Below are positions 1 to 6,546 of a DNA stretch of 17,720 bases, piece after piece. This stretch comes from Planctomycetota bacterium (GTDB taxonomy: Bacteria; Planctomycetota; Phycisphaerae; Phycisphaerales; UBA1924), in contig JAEYTB010000263.1 of assembly GCA_023434205.1 (NCBI GenBank), forward strand, positions 1 to 17,720, read 5' to 3'. Both the position numbers and the translations under genes were made by a program. The notes beneath the pieces were generated by a model. The model searched no databases. It saw only the letters and a list, made by a program, of their open reading frames with translations, and was not told where the DNA came from. Position 1 is the first letter of the stretch. Every line of letters begins with the position of its first letter.

Positions 1-1
1 C

Positions 2-88
2 CCGCCGGTGCCGCTGCCGTTCGCCACCAAAGACGCGCTGCGCGCGGCGGTCGCCCAGCTCGCGCTCCGCGTGGAGCACCTGCCCTAG
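2..88 (+). CDS. 3' end of a gene entering from the left edge (partial)
   Basis: Reading frame 2 is open from the window edge to a TAG at 86-88. It gives 28 residues that end in an Ala/Leu-rich, helix-like stretch (KDALRAAVAQLALRVEHLP). The composition and third-position GC look like coding sequence. The frame stops 9 bases before the stop codon of the convergent remnant at 98. Too little is visible to name a product. It could also be a chance open frame, since only 29 codons are seen. Confidence 0.5.
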   Translation, partial: PPVPLPFATKDALRAAVAQLALRVEHLP

Positions 89-97
89 ACGGGTGGT

Positions 98-283
98 TCA
101 GCAGGGCCCGCCGGCCAGCACGCGGAAGAAACTCTCAATGTCGGCGTCGGTGCCGGTGTCGCCGTCGTTGTTGAAGTCCGCACTGCCGCACAGGGGGCAG
201 CAGTTTCCGGCGAGGCACGCGAAGAACGCCTGGATATCCGCGTCGGTCCGGGTGTCGCCATCGCCGTCAAAGTCGGCGGTGCA
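98..283 (-). repeat. GC-type dockerin-like tail, copy 1 (in the remnant)
   Basis: This copy encodes 61 residues with all six cysteines and both Asp-rich loops. It is two residues shorter than most copies between CC.xC and the second loop, and carries TRTDADIQ in loop 1 and FNNDGD in loop 2. It is the most divergent of the six copies. Confidence 0.8.
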
Positions 284-403
284 GGTGGGCAGGGCGCTGA
301 AGAGCATCGATGCGGGCACGGGGGCCTTGCTGAGGGTGCCGCTGGACAAGGACAGGATCACACCCGCGTCCACGCCCGCCTCGAAGTATTCAACGCGGAG
401 GGC

Positions 404-439
404 AAAACGACGCGCCCCGCGTCCGAAGACGCGGGGCAC
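404..439 (-). terminator. Rho-independent terminator of the gene ending at 466
   Basis: On the minus strand, a 10-bp perfect stem GCCCCGCGTC/GACGCGGGGC (414-423 with 428-437) closes a TTCG tetraloop. It is followed by GCGTCGTTTT, with the T-run at 404-407. It starts 27 bases after the TGA at 466. The layout matches the terminator at 3827-3864 (GTGCCCCGCG stem, then CGCCGTTTT). It also overlaps the 5' end of the PA14 remnant. Confidence 0.75.
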
Positions 440-465
440 GCCACTCAGGGGGGGTCACCTGACGA

Positions 466-660
466 TCAGCACTCGCCGCCGGCCAGCACGCGGAAGAAGC
501 TCTCGATGTCCGCGTCGGTGCCCACATCGCCGTCGCCGTTGAAGTCGGCGCCCAGCGACCAGCACGTGGGGCAGCAGTTGCCCGCCAGGCAGGCGAAGAA
601 CGCCTCGATGTCCGCGTCCGTCCCGGTATCGCCGTCGCCGTCAAAGTCGGCCGAACCGCA
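466..660 (-). repeat. GC-type dockerin-like tail, copy 2
   Basis: This copy encodes 64 residues: Cys, DFDGDGDTGTDADIE, FFACLAGNCCPTC, the linker WSLG, DFNGDGDVGTDADIE, then FFRVLAGGEC and stop. The nucleotide sequence is near-identical over long stretches to copies 3 to 6. Confidence 0.85.
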
Positions 661-2277
661 GGTCGGCGGGGGCGCCAGCGGCGTGATGCGGATGTTCGTC
701 CAGTTCAGCGTGCTGCCGCTGGACGTTGTGTTCCGGAAGTTCACGCGCCACTCGCCCGCGATCGGCCCGAAGTTGTGCGCAAAGACGCCGTCGAAGCTCG
801 TCGCCGACACCCCTCCCGAGGCGCGCGTCCCCGAGATGAGCGCCTGGTCCCACAGCGTTGCCGTGCCCCCGAACGCGCGCGTCGTGCCGTCCGGCGACGT
901 CAGCGTCAGCTCCATGGACACGTTCGTCCCCGTGCCCGTCCGCGGCTGCGCATCCACCGCCAGGCGGAACGAGGTCGCGTTGCCCGGCACGTTCAGCACC
1001 TGGCTGTAGTAGGGAGAGAAGATCGGGCCGGAGCTGCCCACCACGCTGATGTTCGCCGGCAGCAGCACATCGCCGGGGGGCGCGCACGTGGTCGCGCACG
1101 CCGTCTCGGCCCCCTGGAACGTCCCGCCCAGGTTGTTGCAGGCGACCGGATCGAACACCGAGCACCCGCCGGTCGAGAAGCAGCACGCGCCGGGCAGGCA
1201 GGTGTTGCCGGTGCACATCGCGCCGGGCGTGAAGGCCCCGCCCTGGGTCAGGCAGTTCCCGGGGGTGAGGTCAGCGCATGAACCGTCCGGCAGGCAGCAC
1301 GCCCCCAGCGGGATCGACCCGACCACGTCGATACGGACCCACGCGACGCCCTTGGGCCCGCCGGTGGTCGCGGGGATCTGGACGGTGCCGGAAGAGTCCG
1401 TCACCGCGAGCGACACGTTGGTGGCGGTGGTGGTGCTGGACCGGCTTGCGACGACATCAATGAAGTCCGGGCAACGCCCGTTCTGCACGTTGTCGTCGCT
1501 GGGGGCGCCTTCCCGGAGGCACAGGTCGGAGGAGGTGATCGCGATGTAGTAGGTCCCCCCGTCGAACTCGCGGTGCAAGAAGCTCGCGACGTTGGTCGCG
1601 GCGCCGCCGTAGCCGCCGAAGGGGCTCGCCCCGTCGTTCCCGTAGCCGCGGATGGGCTGGAAGTTCGCGTCGAACACCCAGAGGTCCGTGTCGGTGTTGT
1701 GCCCCTGGCCGGCGGTGGTGATGGTCAGCCAGCCCGCCTGGAACGAGCCGCCGGAGATGGGCGTCACAGGCGCGGACTCGAGCGTGGCGGTGTAGTCGGC
1801 CGTCGTCGAAGCCGTGCCTGTCACGCGGTAGTACACCTCTTCGCTCCGCCCGAAGCCGTACCAGACAACGACCCGGCTGGCCCCTTCCACGAAGTGGTCC
1901 TGCATGATGACCTGCGAGGTGGTGGGCGTCCCCACGACGCCGCGCCACGGCCCGAGCACGGACGCGGCGGTGTGCGTCGTCCCCCACAGCCCCGGCCCGT
2001 GCCCGGCGGTCTCCGTGGTGAGCACCATCCGGTGCTGGTAGATGCCGGGGGCCGCCGCGGCGGTCTGGATGCGCCACCAGTCGGCGCTCCCGGCGCCGGA
2101 CCCGGTCTGGCCCAGGGTGTTGCCCTGGATGCAGTCGCCCGAGGCGAGCCACACGGGTGTTGCGGTGGTTTTGCCGTCGTTGGGCTCGACCTCGGTCGCG
2201 CACTGACCGAACGCGGGGGCGGCCAGTCCGGCCAGGATGCCAAGGGCGATCGCCCGAACATAGGGGGTGTTTCTCAC
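466..2277 (-). CDS. Secreted multidomain protein: EPND-type domain, two GACC modules, P/Homo B-like domain, GC-type dockerin tail
   Basis: The product is 603 residues. I chose GTG at 2277: AGGAGAC lies 8-9 bases upstream and the protein then opens with a Sec signal peptide (residues 1-24, cut after AFG). Residues 28-320 form an EPND-starting beta-rich region (EPNDGKTTAT, ADWWRIQT, VVWYGFGRSEEVYYRVTG, GQGHNTDTDLWVFDAN), like the pre-peptidase-C/DVUA0089-type domain. It is homologous to residues 476-765 of the 3889-6384 product. Residues 325-360 and 363-398 are two Cys-rich modules starting GACC. Residues 405-535 (MELTLTSPDGTTRAFGG, AGEWRVNFRN, LNWTNIRI) resemble the proprotein-convertase P/Homo B beta-sandwich. 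Residues 540-603 are the six-Cys dockerin-like tail. No catalytic domain is visible, so a binding or surface role is inferred. It is divergent from the 2445 gene. Confidence 0.88.
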   Translation of the reverse strand: MRNTPYVRAIALGILAGLAAPAFGQCATEVEPNDGKTTATPVWLASGDCIQGNTLGQTGSGAGSADWWRIQTAAAAPGIYQHRMVLTTETAGHGPGLWGTTHTAASVLGPWRGVVGTPTTSQVIMQDHFVEGASRVVVWYGFGRSEEVYYRVTGTASTTADYTATLESAPVTPISGGSFQAGWLTITTAGQGHNTDTDLWVFDANFQPIRGYGNDGASPFGGYGGAATNVASFLHREFDGGTYYIAITSSDLCLREGAPSDDNVQNGRCPDFIDVVASRSSTTTATNVSLAVTDSSGTVQIPATTGGPKGVAWVRIDVVGSIPLGACCLPDGSCADLTPGNCLTQGGAFTPGAMCTGNTCLPGACCFSTGGCSVFDPVACNNLGGTFQGAETACATTCAPPGDVLLPANISVVGSSGPIFSPYYSQVLNVPGNATSFRLAVDAQPRTGTGTNVSMELTLTSPDGTTRAFGGTATLWDQALISGTRASGGVSATSFDGVFAHNFGPIAGEWRVNFRNTTSSGSTLNWTNIRITPLAPPPTCGSADFDGDGDTGTDADIEAFFACLAGNCCPTCWSLGADFNGDGDVGTDADIESFFRVLAGGEC

Positions 2278-2324
2278 GGTTCCGTCTCCTGGTACCAAGG
2301 TTCTCGAACCCATCAGATCGGGCC

Positions 2325-2353
2325 AACCTACTGGTGCGCTCACCCCCCGTCAA
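2325..2353 (-). promoter_or_regulatory. Sigma70-like promoter of the 466-2277 gene
   Basis: On the minus strand, TTGACG (2348-2353) is separated by exactly 17 bases from TAGGTT (2325-2330). The predicted transcript starts near 2318, leaving a leader of about 40 bases that contains the AGGAGAC site. The same TTGACG box occurs ahead of the block B secreted gene. Confidence 0.6.
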
Positions 2354-2367
2354 CACTTTGCGAAGAT

Positions 2368-2390
2368 TTCGTACGACTTTTTTGTACGAC
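2368..2390. promoter_or_regulatory. Candidate operator with palindrome TTCGTACGA and a repeated GTACGAC
   Basis: TCGTACGA (2369-2376) is a perfect 8-bp palindrome. GTACGAC occurs at 2371-2377 and again at 2384-2390, a 13-bp step. It lies between the -35 boxes of the two predicted divergent promoters. The same palindrome occurs in the equivalent place in block B (6485-6492), and I saw it nowhere else in the window. A shared regulator site is inferred. Confidence 0.5.
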
Positions 2391-2392
2391 GC

Positions 2393-2421
2393 TTTCCGGT
2401 CTGGCGGTCCGGTGGTATGCT
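2393..2421 (+). promoter_or_regulatory. Weak promoter candidate for the 2445 gene
   Basis: TATGCT (2416-2421) makes a good -10 box. The -35 position 17 bases upstream (TTTCCG, 2393-2398) is poor, as expected of an activator-dependent promoter. The repeated GTACGAC element ends 2 bases upstream of it. Confidence 0.4.
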
Positions 2422-2444
2422 GAGGCGGCTTTTCGGAGGCTCCC

Positions 2445-3689
2445 ATGGACTCTGCCGCGGCAGTCTTGCCCCCCCAGAAACCTGACATCGCCGCGCTCGA
2501 TCGCGAGGTTGAGACCGTCCTGGAGGACCTCCGCCCGGCTCTTGGAGCGATCATCGCGCAGCTCCGCCCCCCCGTGCGGCGGGCGATCGACCTGCGCAAG
2601 GTGCTGGGCCTGAGTCAGACCGTCTGCTGGGGCATCTTCAGCGCTGTCAAGGCGCCCGATCTGCGAGCGATGACGTCGCTGCTCCCGGGAAGCCGCGGGA
2701 TGCAGCTCTTCTTTGATGCCTCGGAAGTTTCGGGGGTGCCGGCCGAGGTGGTGAAGAAGGGGCGGGCGGCGTTCGAGCGGTTCGAGGAGACGGTGACGCG
2801 GCACGCGGGCAGCCGGGCGGCGTTCGAGGCGATGGTGAGCGGCCTGAGCACGAAGGACGATCCGCAGGAGTCGCACGCGAACCTGCTGAAGCACAAGCGC
2901 TCTGTGTTCAGGGGCGCGTCGGTGCTGGTGGGCCGCCAGATGCGGGTCGCGTGCCAGACCTTCATCCTTCATCCGTCAAGCCAGGGGACGCCGGGCCTGC
3001 TCGACAGCGTGTACATCGGGGGCAGCATCGGCCTGCACCGCATCCGGCACGATGTTCCGCTCCAGATGCGGGCCCGCTTCCGGTACGAGGCCGACCCGGG
3101 GACGCCGGGCGCCGACGCTGGGCCCCAGCCGCTGGACCAGCGCGAGCCAGGGCCCGGCGGGATCGGCCTGCTCCGCGCCTTCTGCTCGCAGCCGATCCCC
3201 GAGTTCCGCCCCAGCGAGAAGATCGGCAATGCGCAGGTCTTCGAGCTGGTCACGGGCAGTGTCGGGGTTTCCAGTGAGGTTACGGTATTCGAGGGGTACA
3301 TCATGCGCGCCTCGGCCTCGTCCGGGAGCGAGCACGGGCTGGCCCGCTATGTGCAGGTGCCCTGCGAGGTCTACATGGGCGACATCCTCGTCCACCAGAG
3401 CCTGTTCGAGGGGCGCACCCCGGCTGACCCGGAGGTGCAGGTCTACGCCGCGCCCGCCCCGGCCGACGCGGGGTTCCGCGACTCGGACCTGCTGCCGATG
3501 ACCGAACGCGGCGAGTACCTGGGCAAGGGCTTCTACGCCGCAAGGACGACCGTCATCCCTCGGTACGAGGAGCTGCTGGCGCACACGATGAAGCTGACCG
3601 GCTGGAACGGAGAGGAGTTTCACGTCTTCCGCTGCCGCGTCGATTACCCGCTGCTGTCCTCCCGCATCCGCATGACGTTGCGGTGCTGA
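2445..3689 (+). CDS. Conserved cytosolic protein with HTH-like N-terminus (paralogue of the 6547 product)
   Basis: The product is 414 residues. The ATG at 2445 has GGAGG 5 bases upstream. There is no signal peptide or membrane segment. I do not recognise the family. Residues 44-90 (RRAIDLRKVLGLSQTVCWGIF, APDLRAMTSLLPGSRGMQLFF) look like a short helical bundle with a helix-turn-helix-like pattern. Residues about 119-165 carry RHAGSRAAFEAM and KHKRSVFRGASVLVGRQ. The C-terminus carries VQVPCEVYMGDILVHQ, YLGKGFY and FRCRVDYPLL. All of these have counterparts in the 6547 product, so the two are paralogues that differ most in the middle. It is divergently arranged with a secreted protein gene across a palindrome-bearing promoter region. 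A transcription regulator of that neighbour is the leading inference; a non-DNA-binding signalling partner is the alternative. Confidence 0.85.
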   Translation: MDSAAAVLPPQKPDIAALDREVETVLEDLRPALGAIIAQLRPPVRRAIDLRKVLGLSQTVCWGIFSAVKAPDLRAMTSLLPGSRGMQLFFDASEVSGVPAEVVKKGRAAFERFEETVTRHAGSRAAFEAMVSGLSTKDDPQESHANLLKHKRSVFRGASVLVGRQMRVACQTFILHPSSQGTPGLLDSVYIGGSIGLHRIRHDVPLQMRARFRYEADPGTPGADAGPQPLDQREPGPGGIGLLRAFCSQPIPEFRPSEKIGNAQVFELVTGSVGVSSEVTVFEGYIMRASASSGSEHGLARYVQVPCEVYMGDILVHQSLFEGRTPADPEVQVYAAPAPADAGFRDSDLLPMTERGEYLGKGFYAARTTVIPRYEELLAHTMKLTGWNGEEFHVFRCRVDYPLLSSRIRMTLRC

Positions 3690-3720
3690 AGTGGGCCGCG
3701 CCGGTTCACCCTGGGTCCGC

Positions 3721-3795
3721 CGAGGGATGAAGGTGCGGCGCTGAAGACTGTGAAGACTGCGTAGGGGCTGGACGCTCAGGCACCTTCATCCCTCG
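3721..3795. repeat. 75-bp element bounded by a perfect 16-bp inverted repeat
   Basis: CGAGGGATGAAGGTGC (3721-3736) is the exact reverse complement of GCACCTTCATCCCTCG (3780-3795), with 43 bases between. Inside, TGAAGACTG is repeated in tandem (3742-3750, 3751-3759). It lies in the 199-bp gap between convergent genes. No T-run follows on either strand, so it is not a standard terminator. It could be a small non-autonomous element with terminal inverted repeats, or the template of a long RNA hairpin. Confidence 0.7.
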
Positions 3796-3826
3796 ACGAC
3801 CGGGCCATGCGGCCGTTGCCCGCAAT

Positions 3827-3864
3827 GTAAAACGGCGTGCCCCGCGCCGGGCGGCGCGGGGCAC
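3827..3864 (-). terminator. Rho-independent terminator of the gene ending at 3889
   Basis: A 12-bp perfect stem GTGCCCCGCGCC/GGCGCGGGGCAC (3837-3848 with 3853-3864) closes a 4-base loop. On the minus strand it is followed by GCCGTTTTAC. It begins 24 bases after the TGA at 3889. Its stem and trailer resemble those at 404-439. Confidence 0.8.
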
Positions 3865-3888
3865 ACCGACCACGTGTGCAATACCTCT

Positions 3889-4083
3889 TCAGCAGGGGCC
3901 CCCCGCCAGCACGCGGAAGAAGCTCTCGATGTCCGCGTCGGTGCCCACATCGCCGTCGCCGTTGAAGTCGGCCCCGCCCGCGAAGCAGGTGGGGCAGCAG
4001 TTCCCGGCCAGGCACGCGAAGAACGCTTCGATGTCGGCGTCGGTGCCGACGTCGCCGTCGCCGTCAAAGTCGGCGGTGCCGCA
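3889..4083 (-). repeat. GC-type dockerin-like tail, copy 3
   Basis: This copy encodes 64 residues with the linker FAGG between the two halves, GDVGTDADIE in both loops, and GGPC at the end. It is the closest to a consensus of the six copies. Confidence 0.85.
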
Positions 4084-6384
4084 GGGGGGCGCGACGGTGA
4101 AGCGGAACCAGCCGATCTCGGCGCGGCCCGGGCGGCTGGCGGGGAAGGCGTGCAGGCCCGCGGCGTCGGTCACGCTGAAGGAGATGTCGGTGAGCGTCGA
4201 GGCCCCGGTCTCCATCGCCGCGTCGGGGAAGTCGAGCATCATCCCGGCCCGCACGTTGTCGTCGCACGGCGCGCCCACGTTCGTCGCGAGGTTGATCAGG
4301 GAGATGCCCATGTAGTAGGTGCCCGGCGCGTAGTCACGCCGCAGGAAGCTGGTGGTGTTGATGTTCGCCGGGGCGCCGCCGTTGATCGTCGCGCCGTCGT
4401 TGGAGTACCCCAGGATGGGCGTGAGCGTGGCGTCGAAGATGCGGACGTGGGTGTCGTTGGTGTGCCCCTGGCCGGCGGTGCTAATGGTGATGGTCCCCGG
4501 CACGAAGCTCCCCAGGTCCACCGGCGTGACCGGCGTCGTGTCGAACGCGGCGATGTACGGGCGGGTGGTCGCCGCGGTGCCGGTGACCTTGTAGTACATC
4601 TGCTCTTCGCGCCCGAACCCGTACCAGTAGCTGACGCGGTCGGTGCCGTCGAGCTGGTGGTTCTGGCCCACGACCTCGGTCGTGCCGGCGGAGCCCACCG
4701 GGCCGGGCCAGGGCGCGCCCGTCACCGGGGTCTGCGCGACGCCGGGCAGGGACGCCGAGTTGTTGTGGTTGCCGCCCCAGTTGGTGAGCCGCAGGCTGTG
4801 GCGGTAGATCCCCAGCGGCGCTGCGGCGGTGCGCACCAGGAAGTAGTCGGGGCTGCTGAGGTCCTCGGTGCCGGTGGCGGCGAGGGTGGTGCCCACGAGC
4901 GAGTCGCCGGGCTGGAGGGTGACCTGGGTGCCGAACACTTTCGCGTCGTTGGGCTCGGCCTCAAAGCGGAAGGACGCGCACGGCGCGGGCGTGCAGGCCG
5001 TGTTGTCCCCAAAGTACACGCCCTGCTGCGCGAGGCACCCGCCCTCCCACACGATGACGCAGCCGGTGGGCAGGCAGCACGCGCCCGTCGGCGGCTGCGG
5101 GCAGGGGGTGATGGTCCCGCAGTCCGTGGCGTCGCCGTTGTAGACGCCCCCCGCGCCGACGCACGCGTACTGCGTCATGGTGGCGCAGGAACCGTCGGGC
5201 AGGCAGCACGCGCCGGAAGGGTTGCACTCCCACTGCGCGATCGCCCGCGCCGGGAGCCCATCGGCCGCCGTGAACCCGCCGCCGGCGATGACCGCGCCCG
5301 AGTACCCCGACAGCGCGTTGACCGTGTCGATCGTGCCCACCGAGGACCAAGCCCCGTTCTTCCAGCGGGCGACGCCCGCGGCCGGGAGCCCGCCGGCGAA
5401 GTTGAACGTGCCGCCGGCATAGAGCGCCGGGCCGCTCCCGTCGTCGATCACCGCGAGCGCCCGGACTTCCTGGTCTACGCCCAGTCCCACGGCGTCCCAG
5501 GCTTCTCCGTTCCAACGGGCGACTCGCGTCGCCGCCACGCCGCCGGCGAGCGTGAAGTTGCCCCCGGCGTAGAGGGACGCACCGTCGCCGTCGTCGTAGA
5601 CCGCGAGCGCGTTGACCGTTCCGTTGAGGCCGCTGCCCAGGGACGAGTATTGCGCGCCGTCCCATCGGACGATGTTGGTCGCGGGCACGGCCGTGCCGCC
5701 CGAGTCCGCCACGGTGAACCCGCCGGCGATGAACAGCGCGGGGCCGGAGCCCTCGTCGTACACCGCCATCGCGTTGACGATCGGCGAGCTGGGCGAGGGC
5801 AGCCCGATGCCGCCCAGCAGCGGCGAGAACGCCGTGCCGTTCCACTTCGCGATCTTGTAGCAGCTCACGCCGCCCGCGACGGTGAAGTTGCCGCCCAGGA
5901 AGAGCGCTGGGCCCGTGCCGTCGTCAAAGACGCACATCGAGACCACCGCGCTGCCGGTGATCCCCGAAAGCAGCGGCGACCACGACGTGCCGTTCCACTT
6001 TGCGATCCGCGAGGCGCTGCCGCCGCCCGCCGTGGTGAACGACCCCGCGGCGAAGAGCGCCGTACCGGTCCCATCGTCGTAGGGGACCATGGTGAACACC
6101 GTGCCGTTGACGCCGGTGCCGACAGGGAACCAAGCGGAGCCGTTCCACTTGGCAATGTTCGTGGCCGCGTTGCCGCCGGCGCTGGTGAACTGACCGCCGG
6201 CGAAGAGGGCCGAGCCGGACCCATCGTTATGCACAAGCAGCGAACGGACGGCGAGCACGCCGCCGCTGTTCATGCCGCTGCCCATGGAGGTCCACTCGTC
6301 GATGCACTGACCCTGGGCGAAGACCGCCGAAGCAACCACCGCGGCAGCCGCCGCCCACGTTCCGAGTCGCCAGTTCCGGTTCAT
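3889..6384 (-). CDS. Secreted seven-repeat beta-propeller protein with GACC modules, EPND-type domain and GC-type dockerin tail
   Basis: The product is 831 residues. The ATG at 6384 has GGAGG 6 bases upstream and leads into a Sec signal peptide (residues 1-25, cut near FAQG/Q). Residues about 30-386 hold seven repeats of roughly 50 residues (DDGxGxALFxGGxFTxAGG, then IAKWNGxxWxPLG), consistent with one seven-bladed propeller. Residues 390-428 and 433-469 are two Cys-rich GACC modules. Residues 476-765 are the EPND region (EAEPNDAKVFGTQ, YWYGFGREEQMYYKVTG, GQGHTNDTHVRIFDA), homologous to residues 28-320 of the 466-2277 product. Residues 768-831 are the six-Cys tail. No enzyme motif is seen, so a surface or binding role is inferred. 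The EPND and GACC modules are in the reverse order to that product. Confidence 0.9.
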   Translation of the reverse strand: MNRNWRLGTWAAAAAVVASAVFAQGQCIDEWTSMGSGMNSGGVLAVRSLLVHNDGSGSALFAGGQFTSAGGNAATNIAKWNGSAWFPVGTGVNGTVFTMVPYDDGTGTALFAAGSFTTAGGGSASRIAKWNGTSWSPLLSGITGSAVVSMCVFDDGTGPALFLGGNFTVAGGVSCYKIAKWNGTAFSPLLGGIGLPSPSSPIVNAMAVYDEGSGPALFIAGGFTVADSGGTAVPATNIVRWDGAQYSSLGSGLNGTVNALAVYDDGDGASLYAGGNFTLAGGVAATRVARWNGEAWDAVGLGVDQEVRALAVIDDGSGPALYAGGTFNFAGGLPAAGVARWKNGAWSSVGTIDTVNALSGYSGAVIAGGGFTAADGLPARAIAQWECNPSGACCLPDGSCATMTQYACVGAGGVYNGDATDCGTITPCPQPPTGACCLPTGCVIVWEGGCLAQQGVYFGDNTACTPAPCASFRFEAEPNDAKVFGTQVTLQPGDSLVGTTLAATGTEDLSSPDYFLVRTAAAPLGIYRHSLRLTNWGGNHNNSASLPGVAQTPVTGAPWPGPVGSAGTTEVVGQNHQLDGTDRVSYWYGFGREEQMYYKVTGTAATTRPYIAAFDTTPVTPVDLGSFVPGTITISTAGQGHTNDTHVRIFDATLTPILGYSNDGATINGGAPANINTTSFLRRDYAPGTYYMGISLINLATNVGAPCDDNVRAGMMLDFPDAAMETGASTLTDISFSVTDAAGLHAFPASRPGRAEIGWFRFTVAPPCGTADFDGDGDVGTDADIEAFFACLAGNCCPTCFAGGADFNGDGDVGTDADIESFFRVLAGGPC

Positions 6385-6450
6385 TCCAGGCCTCCGCAGG
6401 GTCGGGGTTGAAAGTTCGAAGGGCAGGCCGGCAGGGCCCGCCGCGGGCCG

Positions 6451-6478
6451 AGACTACCAGCCTGCCCGAGTGCGTCAA
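6451..6478 (-). promoter_or_regulatory. Sigma70-like promoter of the 3889-6384 gene
   Basis: On the minus strand, TTGACG (6473-6478) is followed after 16 bases by TAGTCT (6451-6456). The leader is about 60 bases and contains the GGAGG site. The -35 box is identical to that of the block A secreted gene. Confidence 0.55.
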
Positions 6479-6479
6479 G

Positions 6480-6500
6480 AAAATTCGTACGAAAATTCGT
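6480..6500. promoter_or_regulatory. Candidate operator: TTCGTACGAA palindrome within a doubled AAAATTCGT
   Basis: TTCGTACGAA (6484-6493) is a perfect 10-bp palindrome. AAAATTCGT occurs at 6480-6488 and 6492-6500, a 12-bp step. It sits 6 bases from the -35 box of the secreted gene and 8 bases from that of the 6547 gene. The core TCGTACGA is shared with 2369-2376. Confidence 0.5.
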
Positions 6501-6508
6501 GGAGGCTA

Positions 6509-6537
6509 TTGCTGACCTCCTACCAATGCACTAATCT
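6509..6537 (+). promoter_or_regulatory. Promoter candidate for the 6547 gene (possibly leaderless)
   Basis: TTGCTG (6509-6514) and TAATCT (6532-6537) are 17 bases apart. The expected transcript start (6543-6546) falls almost on the ATG at 6547, which lacks a Shine-Dalgarno sequence. Both boxes are imperfect. Confidence 0.35.
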
Positions 6538-6546
6538 GATCACCGG

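Larger units (their letters stand above)
98..439 (-). pseudogene. Remnant: C-terminal end of a PA14 domain plus GC-type dockerin-like tail
   Basis: The frame encodes 113 residues from a GTG at 439. Residues about 10-48 (ARRFALRVEYFE, DAGVILSLSS, PVPASMLF) match the last strands of a PA14 domain, a beta-barrel carbohydrate- or surface-binding module that normally spans about 140 residues. Residues 53-113 are the six-Cys double Asp-rich tail shared with the other secreted proteins in the window, ending in Cys then stop. There is no signal peptide, no ribosome binding site and no N-terminal half of PA14. The apparent GTG and first eight codons are read from the terminator hairpin of the gene ending at 466. 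I therefore read this as a gene truncated by deletion or recombination, not as a functional small protein. The tail also varies (TRTDADIQ, FNNDGD, two residues shorter between its halves), as expected for relaxed constraint, though it holds no stop or frameshift. Confidence 0.7.

Noticed and set aside
3874..6411. Long open frame on the plus strand opposite the propeller gene (about 845 codons)
   Set aside because: The translation is Arg/Gly/Ala-rich with no domain, signal or ribosome binding site. It mirrors the GC-rich third positions of the real minus-strand gene, which has a signal peptide and recognisable repeats.
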